This document shows, piece after piece, positions 17,293 through 26,283 of a stretch of 64,000 nt of DNA. The position numbers and the translations under genes were made by a program. Source of the stretch: Pseudobutyrivibrio ruminis CF1b (GTDB lineage: Bacteria; Bacillota; Clostridia; Lachnospirales; Lachnospiraceae); NCBI RefSeq assembly GCF_000424005.1, contig NZ_AUJB01000001.1, positions 62,001-126,000 of the forward strand. Reading direction: 5' to 3'. Under the pieces are notes generated by a model. The model saw only the letters and a list, made by a program, of their open reading frames with translations. It was not told the DNA's origin and did not search any database. Position 1 is the first letter of the stretch. Each line of letters starts with the position of its first letter.

Positions 17293-19774
17293 TATAATAA
17301 AACCTTTTGTGAGTATAGCTGTGGCCATTTGCCTAGCCATGCCAGCGTCACCACTTACAGCAGTGGCTGCTGAGGCAAATATCCAAACAGAAAATAAAAT
17401 ATTCATTCCTTTCAGAGACCAGATTCCATTTTATTTATCCACTAATTCCAGCATGCAGTCTGACTCCATTAAGGCCATATGGACAAAGGTCTTTTACGAG
17501 GAAATGAATTGGAATGAAAACCATAATTTTTATGATCCAAATTTTGGATCATGGTGGGAGAAATATAATACAACAGAATATATAGGACTTGGAGGTATTC
17601 AGAAGAAGCTCGAGGGTCAGATTACTTTTTCTGCAGGCGATTTCGAAGCATTCCTGGGTAACTCCCTTGAGGCCAACCCAGAATTTTTAGGGCAGCTTCT
17701 TGGATTGGATGGTTACCAGAAGTTATCCACCTCAGATGAAGATATTACCCTTTTTAGAAACATTATTGGTAAATATCTTTTGGATGAATCCGATCCAACT
17801 AAATACGATTCTTATTTTGTGAATAACATCGTTAATCTTACAAAAGACGGTGCATATCTCAATGACGATTTAAAGACCATTTACTGTAACGGTATCAGAG
17901 CTGACTACTGTATGCTCAACACTCTTGCTGCTCGATATCGTAAAACTAACATTGTTGGAGAACAGTATTTATCCGAACCACAGATTAGATGGATTGAAAG
18001 CTATCAGGAAGAACTATATGATGCCTATACAAAAAACACAAATGAACTTCTAAAAAATCTGGTTTCCAACAACGACAATCTCTACGACCTTATAGCAAGA
18101 AGTTCATATGCTGCCAACGACAGAAATGGTTACGGCCAGACTTTCTTTGATTATGTTGTAGAGTCAGGTAAAGGTGCAGGTGCATGGCTTAATCTTAACG
18201 ACAATATAAATATTCCTGCCATGGCTGGCGTGGATGATATTTCAAGTGTATTTGCACTTTCCGACGGTTGGTGTGGCGACAGTACAAATAGGGAGTGTTA
18301 TAAACCTGACGACTGTACCGAAAAAGCCACAGCCAACGATATTATTGCTTACTCTCTTTACAAAAATCCTAAGGCTCTTGCTTATATTCAAAATAATGAG
18401 ACTACAAATACATCTTTTGGCACAAGTAAAGATGACTCTGAAGGATGGTGGCACCGCTACACTGTAAAACACACAAAATGGGGAGCTTCTGGTCCTATAG
18501 AATCTAAGGGAATCAATGCAGCATCTGGTCGTTCTGCCAGAGGTGCAGCCAGCTCTTCCTTCGATGGAAACACTGGTACAGGTATGGCTACTTGCAGCGC
18601 CTATGGAACAATTATCGTCCGCACCAAGGATCTTCTCTATAATCCAGAGACTAAAACTGGAAGCAATGCTCCTAAAACTGTTACTGTAGGTGTATGGTAT
18701 GAAGCATCTTGGATAGGTGCTGAATGTGCAGCCTACAGCTACAAGAGCAATGACAACAACAAATGTAATGACAGTGCCGGATATACTAGACAGCTGAGCT
18801 TCAACTGCAGTTCTGGAATTATTCCACCGTCAGCAGGTACCAGCAGTTTCAATTACACTGGAGCTTCACCTTCCACTTATGGTAATGTCACAAGTTACAG
18901 ATACTACACTTTTGACGTAAGTCACTTGTCCTTAGAACAGTTAAAGACCGGATATATACAAATTAATACAGCTGCAGGAAATTACTGTTACGCTACTGAC
19001 TACGGATTTTGTGTTGCTTATGCCAGCTGTGGTGCCATGCCAACTGTTTATATCACCTGCCCAGTACCGGACTGCGATATAAATGGTCATGCCTACGACG
19101 AACGCTCTATTTCCTGGGCACCTGATTTTTCTTATGCCGATATCACTTACTCATGTACAAAAGATAAAGAGCATGTGAAAACCATCCGTACCAAAAACAT
19201 TACTGCTTCCACATCTGCAGGTATCATTACCTATAAAGCTCTTGGAAAGTACAACGAGAGTTATACTAAAGTTGTAAGCGCAGGTGGATCAGAAAATGCT
19301 GTTACTTCTAATGTCACATTAACAAATGATATTGCCACTGATTACTATAAAAGTATCACTAACACACAAATAATTGATGAACACCAAAGCTCAGGTTATC
19401 TGAACACCTTGTTGATTACTCAGGCAGCTTCTACTATAAAAGGTTCTGTCAAAGCAGGTGTTATCCCTGTTGGTGTTCAGAAAATCACATTCAACTATGT
19501 GGCTTCTGAAAAACTAGAGGAAATAATTGTTTCTGTACTTTCACCTTCAGGACAGGTTATTGGACGAGGTGGGTCTATCATGTCAGATACTATCGACAGA
19601 AAAAATAACACCATCACAGTGGTGCTATACGCTAATTCTGATATTGATTTATACAATAGCTATGTGACTATTTCCGGAAAGGCTACGACAAAACATGTGG
19701 TAAGTGCTACCGCAGGAATTCCTTCACCATCAACAGCTGTTATCGGCGTTACATCCATGAAATTCACATACTAA
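17279..19774 (+). CDS. Large exported Cys-rich protein of unknown function
   Basis: An 831-residue protein. The ATG at 17279 is preferred over one at 17222 because GAGGAG precedes it and the product then begins with a clean signal peptide (MIKNNIIKPFVSIAVAICLA, cleavage likely after AVA). The first ~270 residues are helical and acidic; the middle has Cys, Tyr, Ser and Gly-rich beta-like sequence with about a dozen Cys. Near residue 620 NGHAYDERSISWAPDFS with a later CTKDKEH resembles small Cys/His segments found in repeats of Lachnospiraceae surface proteins. The C-terminal ~150 residues look like beta-sandwich domains. No sortase motif or membrane anchor is visible at the C terminus. Its start overlaps the acidic gene, so the two are translationally linked. 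Confidence 0.8.
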   Translation: MIKNNIIKPFVSIAVAICLAMPASPLTAVAAEANIQTENKIFIPFRDQIPFYLSTNSSMQSDSIKAIWTKVFYEEMNWNENHNFYDPNFGSWWEKYNTTEYIGLGGIQKKLEGQITFSAGDFEAFLGNSLEANPEFLGQLLGLDGYQKLSTSDEDITLFRNIIGKYLLDESDPTKYDSYFVNNIVNLTKDGAYLNDDLKTIYCNGIRADYCMLNTLAARYRKTNIVGEQYLSEPQIRWIESYQEELYDAYTKNTNELLKNLVSNNDNLYDLIARSSYAANDRNGYGQTFFDYVVESGKGAGAWLNLNDNINIPAMAGVDDISSVFALSDGWCGDSTNRECYKPDDCTEKATANDIIAYSLYKNPKALAYIQNNETTNTSFGTSKDDSEGWWHRYTVKHTKWGASGPIESKGINAASGRSARGAASSSFDGNTGTGMATCSAYGTIIVRTKDLLYNPETKTGSNAPKTVTVGVWYEASWIGAECAAYSYKSNDNNKCNDSAGYTRQLSFNCSSGIIPPSAGTSSFNYTGASPSTYGNVTSYRYYTFDVSHLSLEQLKTGYIQINTAAGNYCYATDYGFCVAYASCGAMPTVYITCPVPDCDINGHAYDERSISWAPDFSYADITYSCTKDKEHVKTIRTKNITASTSAGIITYKALGKYNESYTKVVSAGGSENAVTSNVTLTNDIATDYYKSITNTQIIDEHQSSGYLNTLLITQAASTIKGSVKAGVIPVGVQKITFNYVASEKLEEIIVSVLSPSGQVIGRGGSIMSDTIDRKNNTITVVLYANSDIDLYNSYVTISGKATTKHVVSATAGIPSPSTAVIGVTSMKFTY

Positions 19775-19775
19775 A

Positions 19776-19812
19776 AAATGCTCTCAGCAAACTTAAATTG
19801 CTGGGAGCATTT
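19776..19812. terminator. Intrinsic terminator between convergent units
   Basis: A 15-bp stem with one G-T pair (19776-19790 with 19798-19812) and a 7-nt loop. A short T run lies on both sides. It sits between the exported-protein gene and the HAD hydrolase gene, which converge here. Confidence 0.85.
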
Positions 19813-19825
19813 TGCATATCTAATA

Positions 19826-20620
19826 TTAAATTAATCCGAAATGCTTAAGCGCATTGTAAATACCATCTTTATCAAAATCGGTAGTAACATAATCCGCTAC
19901 TTCCTTTGCTCTGTCTGTACCATTTCCCATGGCAATACCTACATGAGCTTCCTGAAGCATATCAAGATCATTTTCACTATCGCCAATGGCGTATGTATTT
20001 GCCAAATCAATACCAACAAGTTCACAGGCCTTAATCATTCCTGTTGCTTTGTTGTGGCCTACAGGGACAAGCTCGCAAACATTTTCATTGTGCTCAATAA
20101 CCTGATAATGAGCTGAAAGCTTGTCAAAGCACTCCAGTCTCTTTTCAGCTTCCACATCTGTGGCACAGGACATTTTATTAATTACCCAGTCGCCATAATA
20201 ATCTCCACCTACTGGGACAAGATTCTCACCAACATCACGGCGAAGGACATTTCCAAATGGGTCATCAAGACCAAATTCCGACTCATCCATGTAGATGTTC
20301 TTTGGCCCTTCAAGAATAGGTCTGAATCCGTATTCACGAATCATCTCGATAGTATTCTTTACCACATCCTTATCGATAATATTCTGGTAAATAATCTTTC
20401 CATCAATCTCAATATGACATCCACAGGAACAAACTATTCCATCGAACCCAAGGCCAAGAAGCTCTGGGTCATTGATAAATGCACGGGCTCTACCACTACA
20501 AATAAAAGCCAGATGCCCGTTCTCTCTAAGCTTTTTTATAGCTAACTTGGCACTTTCTGGAATGTACTTGTCATAATCCCAAATTGTACCATCTATATCA
20601 AAAAATACTGCTGATTTCAT
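19826..20620 (-). CDS. HAD-superfamily (Cof-type) phosphatase
   Basis: A 264-residue cytoplasmic phosphatase. Motif I is FFDIDGTIWDYDK (nucleophile Asp and second Asp in DIDGT); motif II Ser lies in FICSGRAR; motif III Lys in GHNKATGM; motif IV is AIGDSENDLDMLQEA. The Cof subfamily acts on small phosphorylated metabolites such as sugar phosphates, flavin or pyridoxal phosphates; the substrate cannot be told from sequence. Its ATG is separated by one base from the stop of the preceding gene, which also provides its AAAGGAT ribosome site, so it is the last gene of the proximal polysaccharide unit. Confidence 0.9.
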   Translation of the reverse strand: MKSAVFFDIDGTIWDYDKYIPESAKLAIKKLRENGHLAFICSGRARAFINDPELLGLGFDGIVCSCGCHIEIDGKIIYQNIIDKDVVKNTIEMIREYGFRPILEGPKNIYMDESEFGLDDPFGNVLRRDVGENLVPVGGDYYGDWVINKMSCATDVEAEKRLECFDKLSAHYQVIEHNENVCELVPVGHNKATGMIKACELVGIDLANTYAIGDSENDLDMLQEAHVGIAMGNGTDRAKEVADYVTTDFDKDGIYNALKHFGLI

Positions 20621-20621
20621 G

Positions 20622-21485
20622 CTAATCCTTTTTTGTCAACTTTCTAAATAACTTTGTCTCAAGACGCTCTGCTCTGGTTACAAATGAAACCTGAGTATCA
20701 CGTATCGTAATTACATAGTGGCCACTGATTTCATCAATCTCCTGCTCCACGTAATTCATAGTGCTCTCACGAAGACTGCGGTGAGCAATAATATTATGCT
20801 TAAGTAAAAGATTGATTACATGAGTCTCTACTCCTGCATCAGCCACCTCAATATAAGCTTCATCAATCTTCTTGTCAGCGATAAATTCTTCCAGCTTATC
20901 AAGACCAATCAAAGAATCAAAATGGTCAATGTAATCTGTAACGCCCTCATTGTTCATTGCCACGCCAATGATTTCATAATCATTCTCAAATGAACCCTTA
21001 AGAACTCTTTTGATAACTTCCTGTGAATGATTGCTATCACAAACAACAATAAGCTTTGGGCAAAGAGCTGAATGGAATCTGCTAAATCTGATAAAACATT
21101 TTAATGCGCTTCGCTCAAATAATAAGCAAATGTAACAGATAATAAATGCGGCAGCATAAACACTTCGTGAGAAGTTCTGCGCGCTCTTAACACCATAAAG
21201 TGCTACTGTGAAGAAGGCCCAACTGATAAGTACCTGCGCCAGCAAAGTCTGACATTCCTTGAAAAAGCTTCGTTTGATTACGCCTGATAAGTTCTTACTT
21301 ATAATCAAAGTAAAGAAATATACCGCTGATAAAACAACACCATAATCAAAGAACAGCTCTCCATGATGAACTGGTCTTGCTAAATATCTAAACTGAACAA
21401 CTACGATATAGCCGATAATAAGCGCGACCATATCCAGAATTATGAAGTCTGCATGCTTTTTCATGTATAACAATATTTTCTTCAT
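20622..21485 (-). CDS. Polyprenyl glycosylphosphotransferase N-terminal paralogue lacking the catalytic domain
   Basis: A 287-residue membrane protein. Four hydrophobic segments (residues ~13-130) are followed by a Rossmann-like domain (KLIVVCDSNHSQEVIKRVL onward). This is the organisation of the non-catalytic N-terminal half of the initiating transferase encoded 2 kb upstream (residues 1-280 there): the C-terminal parts also correspond, SGHYVITIRDTQVSFVTRAE here against EYYGDYITMTTSMHMATNRE there. The protein stops where the sugar-transferase domain should begin. There is no sign of the missing domain downstream; the next gene starts at once. It may be a regulatory or assembly subunit, or a decayed gene. 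Confidence 0.75.
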   Translation of the reverse strand: MKKILLYMKKHADFIILDMVALIIGYIVVVQFRYLARPVHHGELFFDYGVVLSAVYFFTLIISKNLSGVIKRSFFKECQTLLAQVLISWAFFTVALYGVKSAQNFSRSVYAAAFIICYICLLFERSALKCFIRFSRFHSALCPKLIVVCDSNHSQEVIKRVLKGSFENDYEIIGVAMNNEGVTDYIDHFDSLIGLDKLEEFIADKKIDEAYIEVADAGVETHVINLLLKHNIIAHRSLRESTMNYVEQEIDEISGHYVITIRDTQVSFVTRAERLETKLFRKLTKKD

Positions 21486-21494
21486 TTTATTCTC

Positions 21495-22457
21495 CTATAC
21501 CCACAGGCGAAACCAAAGATTATGGTGCGCCCTGGTGAAATTATTTTTTGAATAAAAACTCATACGCCTAAACTTCCCCTTTTCTCCTATTTTAGAAAAA
21601 CGGAGAAGTATATTCTTTTTATCCTTTGGGAGCCAATCAGCCTTAAGAAGCTCTCCTGCAAATTCTCTTGCCTCGTTCACAAAAGCTTTCTTCTTTGCAA
21701 AGATACTTCCCTGCTTCAGATCCTCAAGATTTCTGGAAGCTTTCTGCGATTCAGATTCTGTTGTGGCACCCATTGTGTTAAAACCTGTCTGTCTATAATA
21801 TGCCATTGGTTCATCAATAGCAACCACCTGTCCCATAATCGCCGCTGTTTCAAGTACCAATACATCATGCATTGGAATCTTCTTCATATCAAGCTGTGGT
21901 GCCAGCTGAACTACCAGGTCTCTCAACTGACGGTTGAAACACATTGTACATCCAGCTGCTGGATTGTCTATGAGAATCTGAGTGTATGCTGTGTTGGATG
22001 GAAGACGGCCAATATACCTGATGAAGGAATCGGAAAGGACATTAAGCTCCTCATCAACTACCTTCATATCTGTGAAAACACATACCGGCTGAATCTCATC
22101 ACCTTCATGGTGAATCAATCCTTCAGCCTCTGTTAAAGCTTCTATAGAACGCTGGAGCTTCTGCGGAAACCATACATCATCCTGATCACAAAACAGATAA
22201 TAATCTGCCTCCACTCTGCCCAGCATCCAAAGAAAATTCTCCTTTGGACCACCGCAGGAATTGCCATAAAATATCTCAATCCTGTCTGGGTATTTGTCTC
22301 GATATTCATTTATTATCTCTACAGTGCCGTCTGTAGAGCCGTCATCATGAACCGCCAAACGAAAATCCTGATTGGACTGTCCAAAAAGACTATCAAACTG
22401 CTGCCTCAGGAAACGTTCTCCATTGTAGGTAGCAAGAAGTATCACAATATCTTTCAT
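21495..22457 (-). CDS. Glycosyltransferase family 2 (rhamnosyltransferase-like)
   Basis: A 320-residue GT-A enzyme. The N-terminal nucleotide-binding block is IVILLATYNGERFLRQQFDSL with AVHDDGSTDGT; the metal site is in YLFCDQDDVWFPQKLQ. The start motif and FCDQDDVW pattern resemble GT2 enzymes of rhamnan and O-antigen pathways, but donor specificity is uncertain. It overlaps the upstream GT2 by one base (TAATG). It acts on lipid-linked repeat-unit intermediates at the inner face of the membrane, as expected from its setting. Confidence 0.92.
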   Translation of the reverse strand: MKDIVILLATYNGERFLRQQFDSLFGQSNQDFRLAVHDDGSTDGTVEIINEYRDKYPDRIEIFYGNSCGGPKENFLWMLGRVEADYYLFCDQDDVWFPQKLQRSIEALTEAEGLIHHEGDEIQPVCVFTDMKVVDEELNVLSDSFIRYIGRLPSNTAYTQILIDNPAAGCTMCFNRQLRDLVVQLAPQLDMKKIPMHDVLVLETAAIMGQVVAIDEPMAYYRQTGFNTMGATTESESQKASRNLEDLKQGSIFAKKKAFVNEAREFAGELLKADWLPKDKKNILLRFSKIGEKGKFRRMSFYSKNNFTRAHHNLWFRLWV

Positions 22458-23341
22458 TATCTGTTAAACCCGTATCCAGTTCCTGTCTTCTTTTTAAACT
22501 TAAGGTTGTCAATAAATAAGCTAAGATTTGCCAATGAACATGTAATCTTTCCAAATGTACCGCTGGCTCTAAACTGATTCTTATAGCTTATCATCTCATG
22601 AAGAGTAAATATATCTTCCTGTTTAAAATACTCACAGTCATGTAATAAATCGATGAAATCAAAAACTGATTCATCAGTGACAGTCGTATCAGCAGATAAA
22701 TTAGCTGCAGTATATTTATGAACATATAATGGCTCATCGTAGTAATGGAACTTTAATCCCTTGGCCAACATAAGCAGCCAGAGGAAATAATCATCTGCAC
22801 CATTCTTTGTCATGATATGCTCTTTCCAAAACTCAGGAATAGATGACTTCTTAATAAGGCACTGACCTGGTGAGATGATCTGAATGCCAATTCGTAAATA
22901 CGTAGTCAAATCTCCTACTAAAGCCTTGTGGGCAGCATTACGATACCATAATAATCTGCTTCCATCAGACTGCTCTAATGATGCGTTAGCAACCTCCACA
23001 TCAGACTTAGATATGACTGCTGACTTAAGAAGTTTCACAAGCGCGTCATCTGTGATAATGTCATCCTGATCCAAAAACATAATGTAATCACCTGTGGCTT
23101 CTGCCAGGCCTGCCACACGACTATAATGAATACCTTTATTTTCTGGATTAGTAATTACTTTTAAAAACTGACTTTCTGATTCTGGTGCTTCAAGCTTTTT
23201 CCAAGGACTATCATTCACAAGAATGGCCTCAAGCTCGTATCCAACTTTTGCCAATGATTCCTCATTAGCAATAAGAGCTTTTACCAGATTATCCATATAT
23301 TTATCACCCTCATAAAATGGGGTAATTACTGAAATTTTCAT
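22457..23341 (-). CDS. Glycosyltransferase family 2
   Basis: A 294-residue GT-A enzyme. ISVITPFYEGDKYMDNLVKAL opens the nucleotide-binding fold, EAILVNDSPW stands where VDDGS usually lies, and the acidic metal motif is in YIMFLDQDDIITD; KNGADDYFLWLLML is the acceptor-side block. Its ribosome site GGAGAT lies immediately after a strong terminator, so the gene is translated only from read-through RNA or from a promoter I could not see. The acceptor and donor are unknown. Confidence 0.92.
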   Translation of the reverse strand: MKISVITPFYEGDKYMDNLVKALIANEESLAKVGYELEAILVNDSPWKKLEAPESESQFLKVITNPENKGIHYSRVAGLAEATGDYIMFLDQDDIITDDALVKLLKSAVISKSDVEVANASLEQSDGSRLLWYRNAAHKALVGDLTTYLRIGIQIISPGQCLIKKSSIPEFWKEHIMTKNGADDYFLWLLMLAKGLKFHYYDEPLYVHKYTAANLSADTTVTDESVFDFIDLLHDCEYFKQEDIFTLHEMISYKNQFRASGTFGKITCSLANLSLFIDNLKFKKKTGTGYGFNR

Positions 23342-23364
23342 TTTATTATCTCCAATAAAAAATA

Positions 23365-23397
23365 ACCTCGTAAAGGTTATTATAACCTTTACGAGGT
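23365..23397 (-). terminator. Strong terminator inside the proximal polysaccharide operon
   Basis: The arms ACCTCGTAAAGGTTAT (23365-23380) and its complement (23382-23397) form a long hairpin. On the minus strand it runs into TTATTTTTTATT. It lies 18 bp after the initiating transferase stop and about 24 bp before the next GT start, with no visible promoter between. Confidence 0.88.
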
Positions 23398-23414
23398 ATG
23401 TTTGTCCATTTAGT

Positions 23415-24836
23415 CTATTTAGAACCTGAACCCTTTAAAACTACTGCAACTGTCTTAAAGAGAATCTGTAAATCAAGGCCAAGTGACCAATTCTTGATGT
23501 ACTCTGTATCAAGAGCCACAACCTCTTCGAAATCAGTAATGTCGCTTCGACCACTTACCTGCCACATTCCAGTAAGACCTGGACGGCTGGCAAGACGTGC
23601 CTTGTGATGAAGCTCGTACTGTACAAACTCGTTTTCTGTAGGTGGTCTGGTTCCTACTAATGACATATCTCCGATAAGTACGTTCCAGAACTGTGGAAGT
23701 TCATCAAGAGAATACTTTCTAATGAAGTGACCTGCTGGGAAGATACGAGGGTCGTTTTCCATCTTGAACATAAGACCGCTCATCTCGTTCTGATCCATAA
23801 GGTCTTTCTTACGCTCTTCAGCATCTGTGTACATGCTTCGGAACTTGTAGAATTTAAATCTACGACCATTCTTTCCTATACGTGTCTGTGAGAAGAATAC
23901 AGGACCTGGTGCCTGAATCTTAATCACTGGTGCAAGGAATATAAATGCTATAGCACATAAAATCAATCCAACTAAGCTGCCGATGATATCAAGTGTTCGC
24001 TTAGCAAATGCTTCGCGGTTTGTAGCCATGTGCATACTAGTGGTCATTGTGATGTAATCACCATAGTACTCAATTGTACGGTTCTTCATTAAGTGCTCTG
24101 TATGAATAAGAGAAATATGAACTGTACATCCTAAATCTGTAAGACGCTCAGCAAGAAGTTCCTCGCTGTATCTGTTCTTACCGTCGATGAACACCTCATC
24201 AACTACGTTTGTACGAATGTATTCAAATACTGAATCACAATCGCCGACTACAGGAACACCCTGAATCTTTTTACCGACCCAATCCTTGTCGATAATAGCA
24301 CAACCTACGACCTTATACTCTACATAATCAGAGCTAGCCAACTGGCTAAGGCAGTGATTAATTGTGCTGGAATCTGCAATAACAAGCATTGTAGACTTTA
24401 AGCTGTCGTCATGCTTACGCAAACGAACGATACGCTTAAACACAATACGGAATGCAAACATGATAAAAATCATAAGACCGAACCATGATAAGATAACAGC
24501 TCGTGAAATACGATTTGAATATCTGAAAGCATAGAGGAAAATTAATATTCCACATAAATTCACAAAAGAATGAATTGCGACTGCCTTTAACTCCTGCCAC
24601 TTATTTCTATGAACAATTCCTGTGTATGGATCTCTAAGCGCTGCATTCAAAATGCTGGCAAAGATAATCATAATCAGGATATTTTCATAAATATACTCAT
24701 GTGGGATTACATCCAAAAAGAGTATTTTGTCGAAGCGGAAAAACAGGGCAAGTATCATCGCAAGCAACGCTGCGACTGTATCTAACACAATTACATCCCA
24801 GTGTTTAGCCCAAAATTTTTTCTTTTTCTTATACAT
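23415..24836 (-). CDS. Undecaprenyl-phosphate sugar phosphotransferase (initiating transferase)
   Basis: A 473-residue membrane enzyme that transfers a sugar-1-phosphate to undecaprenyl phosphate, the first committed step of repeat-unit assembly. Four N-terminal membrane segments (to ~residue 125) lead into a Rossmann-like domain (STMLVIADSSTINHCLSQL), then a membrane re-entrant segment near 290 and the catalytic domain with KRTLDIIGSLVGLI, KIQAPGPVFFSQTRIGKNGR, FKFYKFRSMYTDAEE, RKYSLDELPQFWNVL and RPGLTGMWQVSGRS. All catalytic blocks of the bacterial sugar transferase domain look intact. It starts 11 bp after the UDP-sugar pyrophosphorylase gene. Whether the sugar is Glc, Gal or an amino sugar is not known. 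Confidence 0.95.
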   Translation of the reverse strand: MYKKKKKFWAKHWDVIVLDTVAALLAMILALFFRFDKILFLDVIPHEYIYENILIMIIFASILNAALRDPYTGIVHRNKWQELKAVAIHSFVNLCGILIFLYAFRYSNRISRAVILSWFGLMIFIMFAFRIVFKRIVRLRKHDDSLKSTMLVIADSSTINHCLSQLASSDYVEYKVVGCAIIDKDWVGKKIQGVPVVGDCDSVFEYIRTNVVDEVFIDGKNRYSEELLAERLTDLGCTVHISLIHTEHLMKNRTIEYYGDYITMTTSMHMATNREAFAKRTLDIIGSLVGLILCAIAFIFLAPVIKIQAPGPVFFSQTRIGKNGRRFKFYKFRSMYTDAEERKKDLMDQNEMSGLMFKMENDPRIFPAGHFIRKYSLDELPQFWNVLIGDMSLVGTRPPTENEFVQYELHHKARLASRPGLTGMWQVSGRSDITDFEEVVALDTEYIKNWSLGLDLQILFKTVAVVLKGSGSK

Positions 24837-24847
24837 TACCCAACCCT

Positions 24848-26071
24848 TTACAATACAACGCCGTTTTTCTGAAGTAACTCTCTTGCACTATCTACTGAAT
24901 CTACCCCATGAAGATTCTTGATTGGTGCGAACTCATAATTTCTATCAACCTCGAATGCAAGATTGTTATCCATCATATGAATCATATCAAGAACGAGAAG
25001 CTCGAACTTGTATCCGTTTGGCTCTGTAGGAGAAACCTTCTCACCAGCCTCGTTTACAAATGGAATCTTCTTCTCAACTACGTGTACAACAAGATTGTTA
25101 TCAACGATTTCATCAAGCTTCTCAACTGAGAATAAGTAGTTAAGAATAACGCCATATTTGTAAAGAAGGCTTCCGTCCTCAGCCTTAGCCTCAGACATCT
25201 CCTTTGACATCTCATAATACTCAACGATGCTTGGCTTGCCATCCTCTAAGCAAAGAAGACCCATCTTCTCAGCTGGCTCAACCTTACGAACTACCTTTGA
25301 ACCTGAAACATAGTTTCCAAGGATTGTAGCTCCGATAAATAATGGATCTGCGATTCTCTGAAGAACGTTATCTACAGCGAATACATTAATCCACTTAAGA
25401 CCACGTGCCTGAATGTCGCCCTTAAGACCAGCCTTCATCATTGATGCATACCAACCACCATTTCCGTTTGGTGATGTAGCAAGACGACCTTCCTCCTCAA
25501 GAAGAAGCTTTCCGTCATAATCAACAGCACAAGCCATATCCTGAATAAAGAACTTTACGTACTCTGGATTGTAGCCGAAGAAATTGTGCTCCTTGAAGAA
25601 CTTCTGTGTAACTTCATCATTCTTCTCGCTAGTCATGATGTAAAGAGGTACGAATGCACCAGCCTTGTTAACAACTTCCATAAGGTTGTTGATAAGGCAC
25701 TCGAAAATGAATAACTCGTGTGTCTGACCTACGTTATAGCAACCCTTTGGTAAATCGAAACCAAGACGTGTTCCCATACCACCTGCAAGAAGAACTGCAC
25801 CTACTTCACCCTTCTTGATAGCCTCAAGACCAGCTGCTTCGAACTCAGCCTTTCTCTCAGCGATTTCTGAAAGCTCAATTGCTGGAGGAACTGTAAACTC
25901 TCCTCTTGCCTCGTTTGAATCGTTTCCGATAAGCTCAAAATCTGACCAGTTAATGTTCTCAATCTGAGCAAGGAAAGCCTGCTGCTTTTCAGCAGTAAGA
26001 TTATCAAATCCTCTCATTACATGGCCCTGTCCAGCCTTTTCAAGAATCTCAATTGCATGTTCCTTTGTCAT
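24848..26071 (-). CDS. UDP-sugar pyrophosphorylase (UDPGP/UAP type uridylyltransferase)
   Basis: A 407-residue nucleotidyltransferase that makes a UDP-sugar from UTP and a sugar-1-phosphate. The UTP-binding loop is VLLAGGMGTRLGFDLPKG near residue 95; PLYIMTSEKNDEVTQKF, NGNGGWYASM and NVFAVDNVLQRIADPLFIG are further family blocks. These are of the eukaryotic-like UDPGP/UAP1 type rather than the GalU/GlmU type, so UDP-GlcNAc/GalNAc or UDP-Glc are both possible products. The ATG at 26071 is chosen because GGGAG lies 9 nt ahead; an upstream start would add 21 unlikely residues. It leads the unit that also holds the initiating transferase. Confidence 0.9.
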   Translation of the reverse strand: MTKEHAIEILEKAGQGHVMRGFDNLTAEKQQAFLAQIENINWSDFELIGNDSNEARGEFTVPPAIELSEIAERKAEFEAAGLEAIKKGEVGAVLLAGGMGTRLGFDLPKGCYNVGQTHELFIFECLINNLMEVVNKAGAFVPLYIMTSEKNDEVTQKFFKEHNFFGYNPEYVKFFIQDMACAVDYDGKLLLEEEGRLATSPNGNGGWYASMMKAGLKGDIQARGLKWINVFAVDNVLQRIADPLFIGATILGNYVSGSKVVRKVEPAEKMGLLCLEDGKPSIVEYYEMSKEMSEAKAEDGSLLYKYGVILNYLFSVEKLDEIVDNNLVVHVVEKKIPFVNEAGEKVSPTEPNGYKFELLVLDMIHMMDNNLAFEVDRNYEFAPIKNLHGVDSVDSARELLQKNGVVL

Positions 26072-26283
26072 ATATCTCTGTCTCCCAACTAAAATATTTT
26101 CACCGTGATACAATTTGCTACTAAATCCTACCAATATTTAGCCACAAATTTTACAATGTTCACAGTTTCTTCACAAGTGTATATATAATACTATCTTTTT
26201 GGGAAAAAATGTGCATAAAAATACAACTAATTTATGTGGCATAATAGTGATTTGACACACCAACCCCATGTGTGTGTATATTA

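Noticed and set aside
26230-26283. TTGACA followed by TATATT on the + strand as a promoter
   Set aside because: The spacer is 19 bp and no + strand gene follows; it lies at the 3' end of the ATP-grasp gene.
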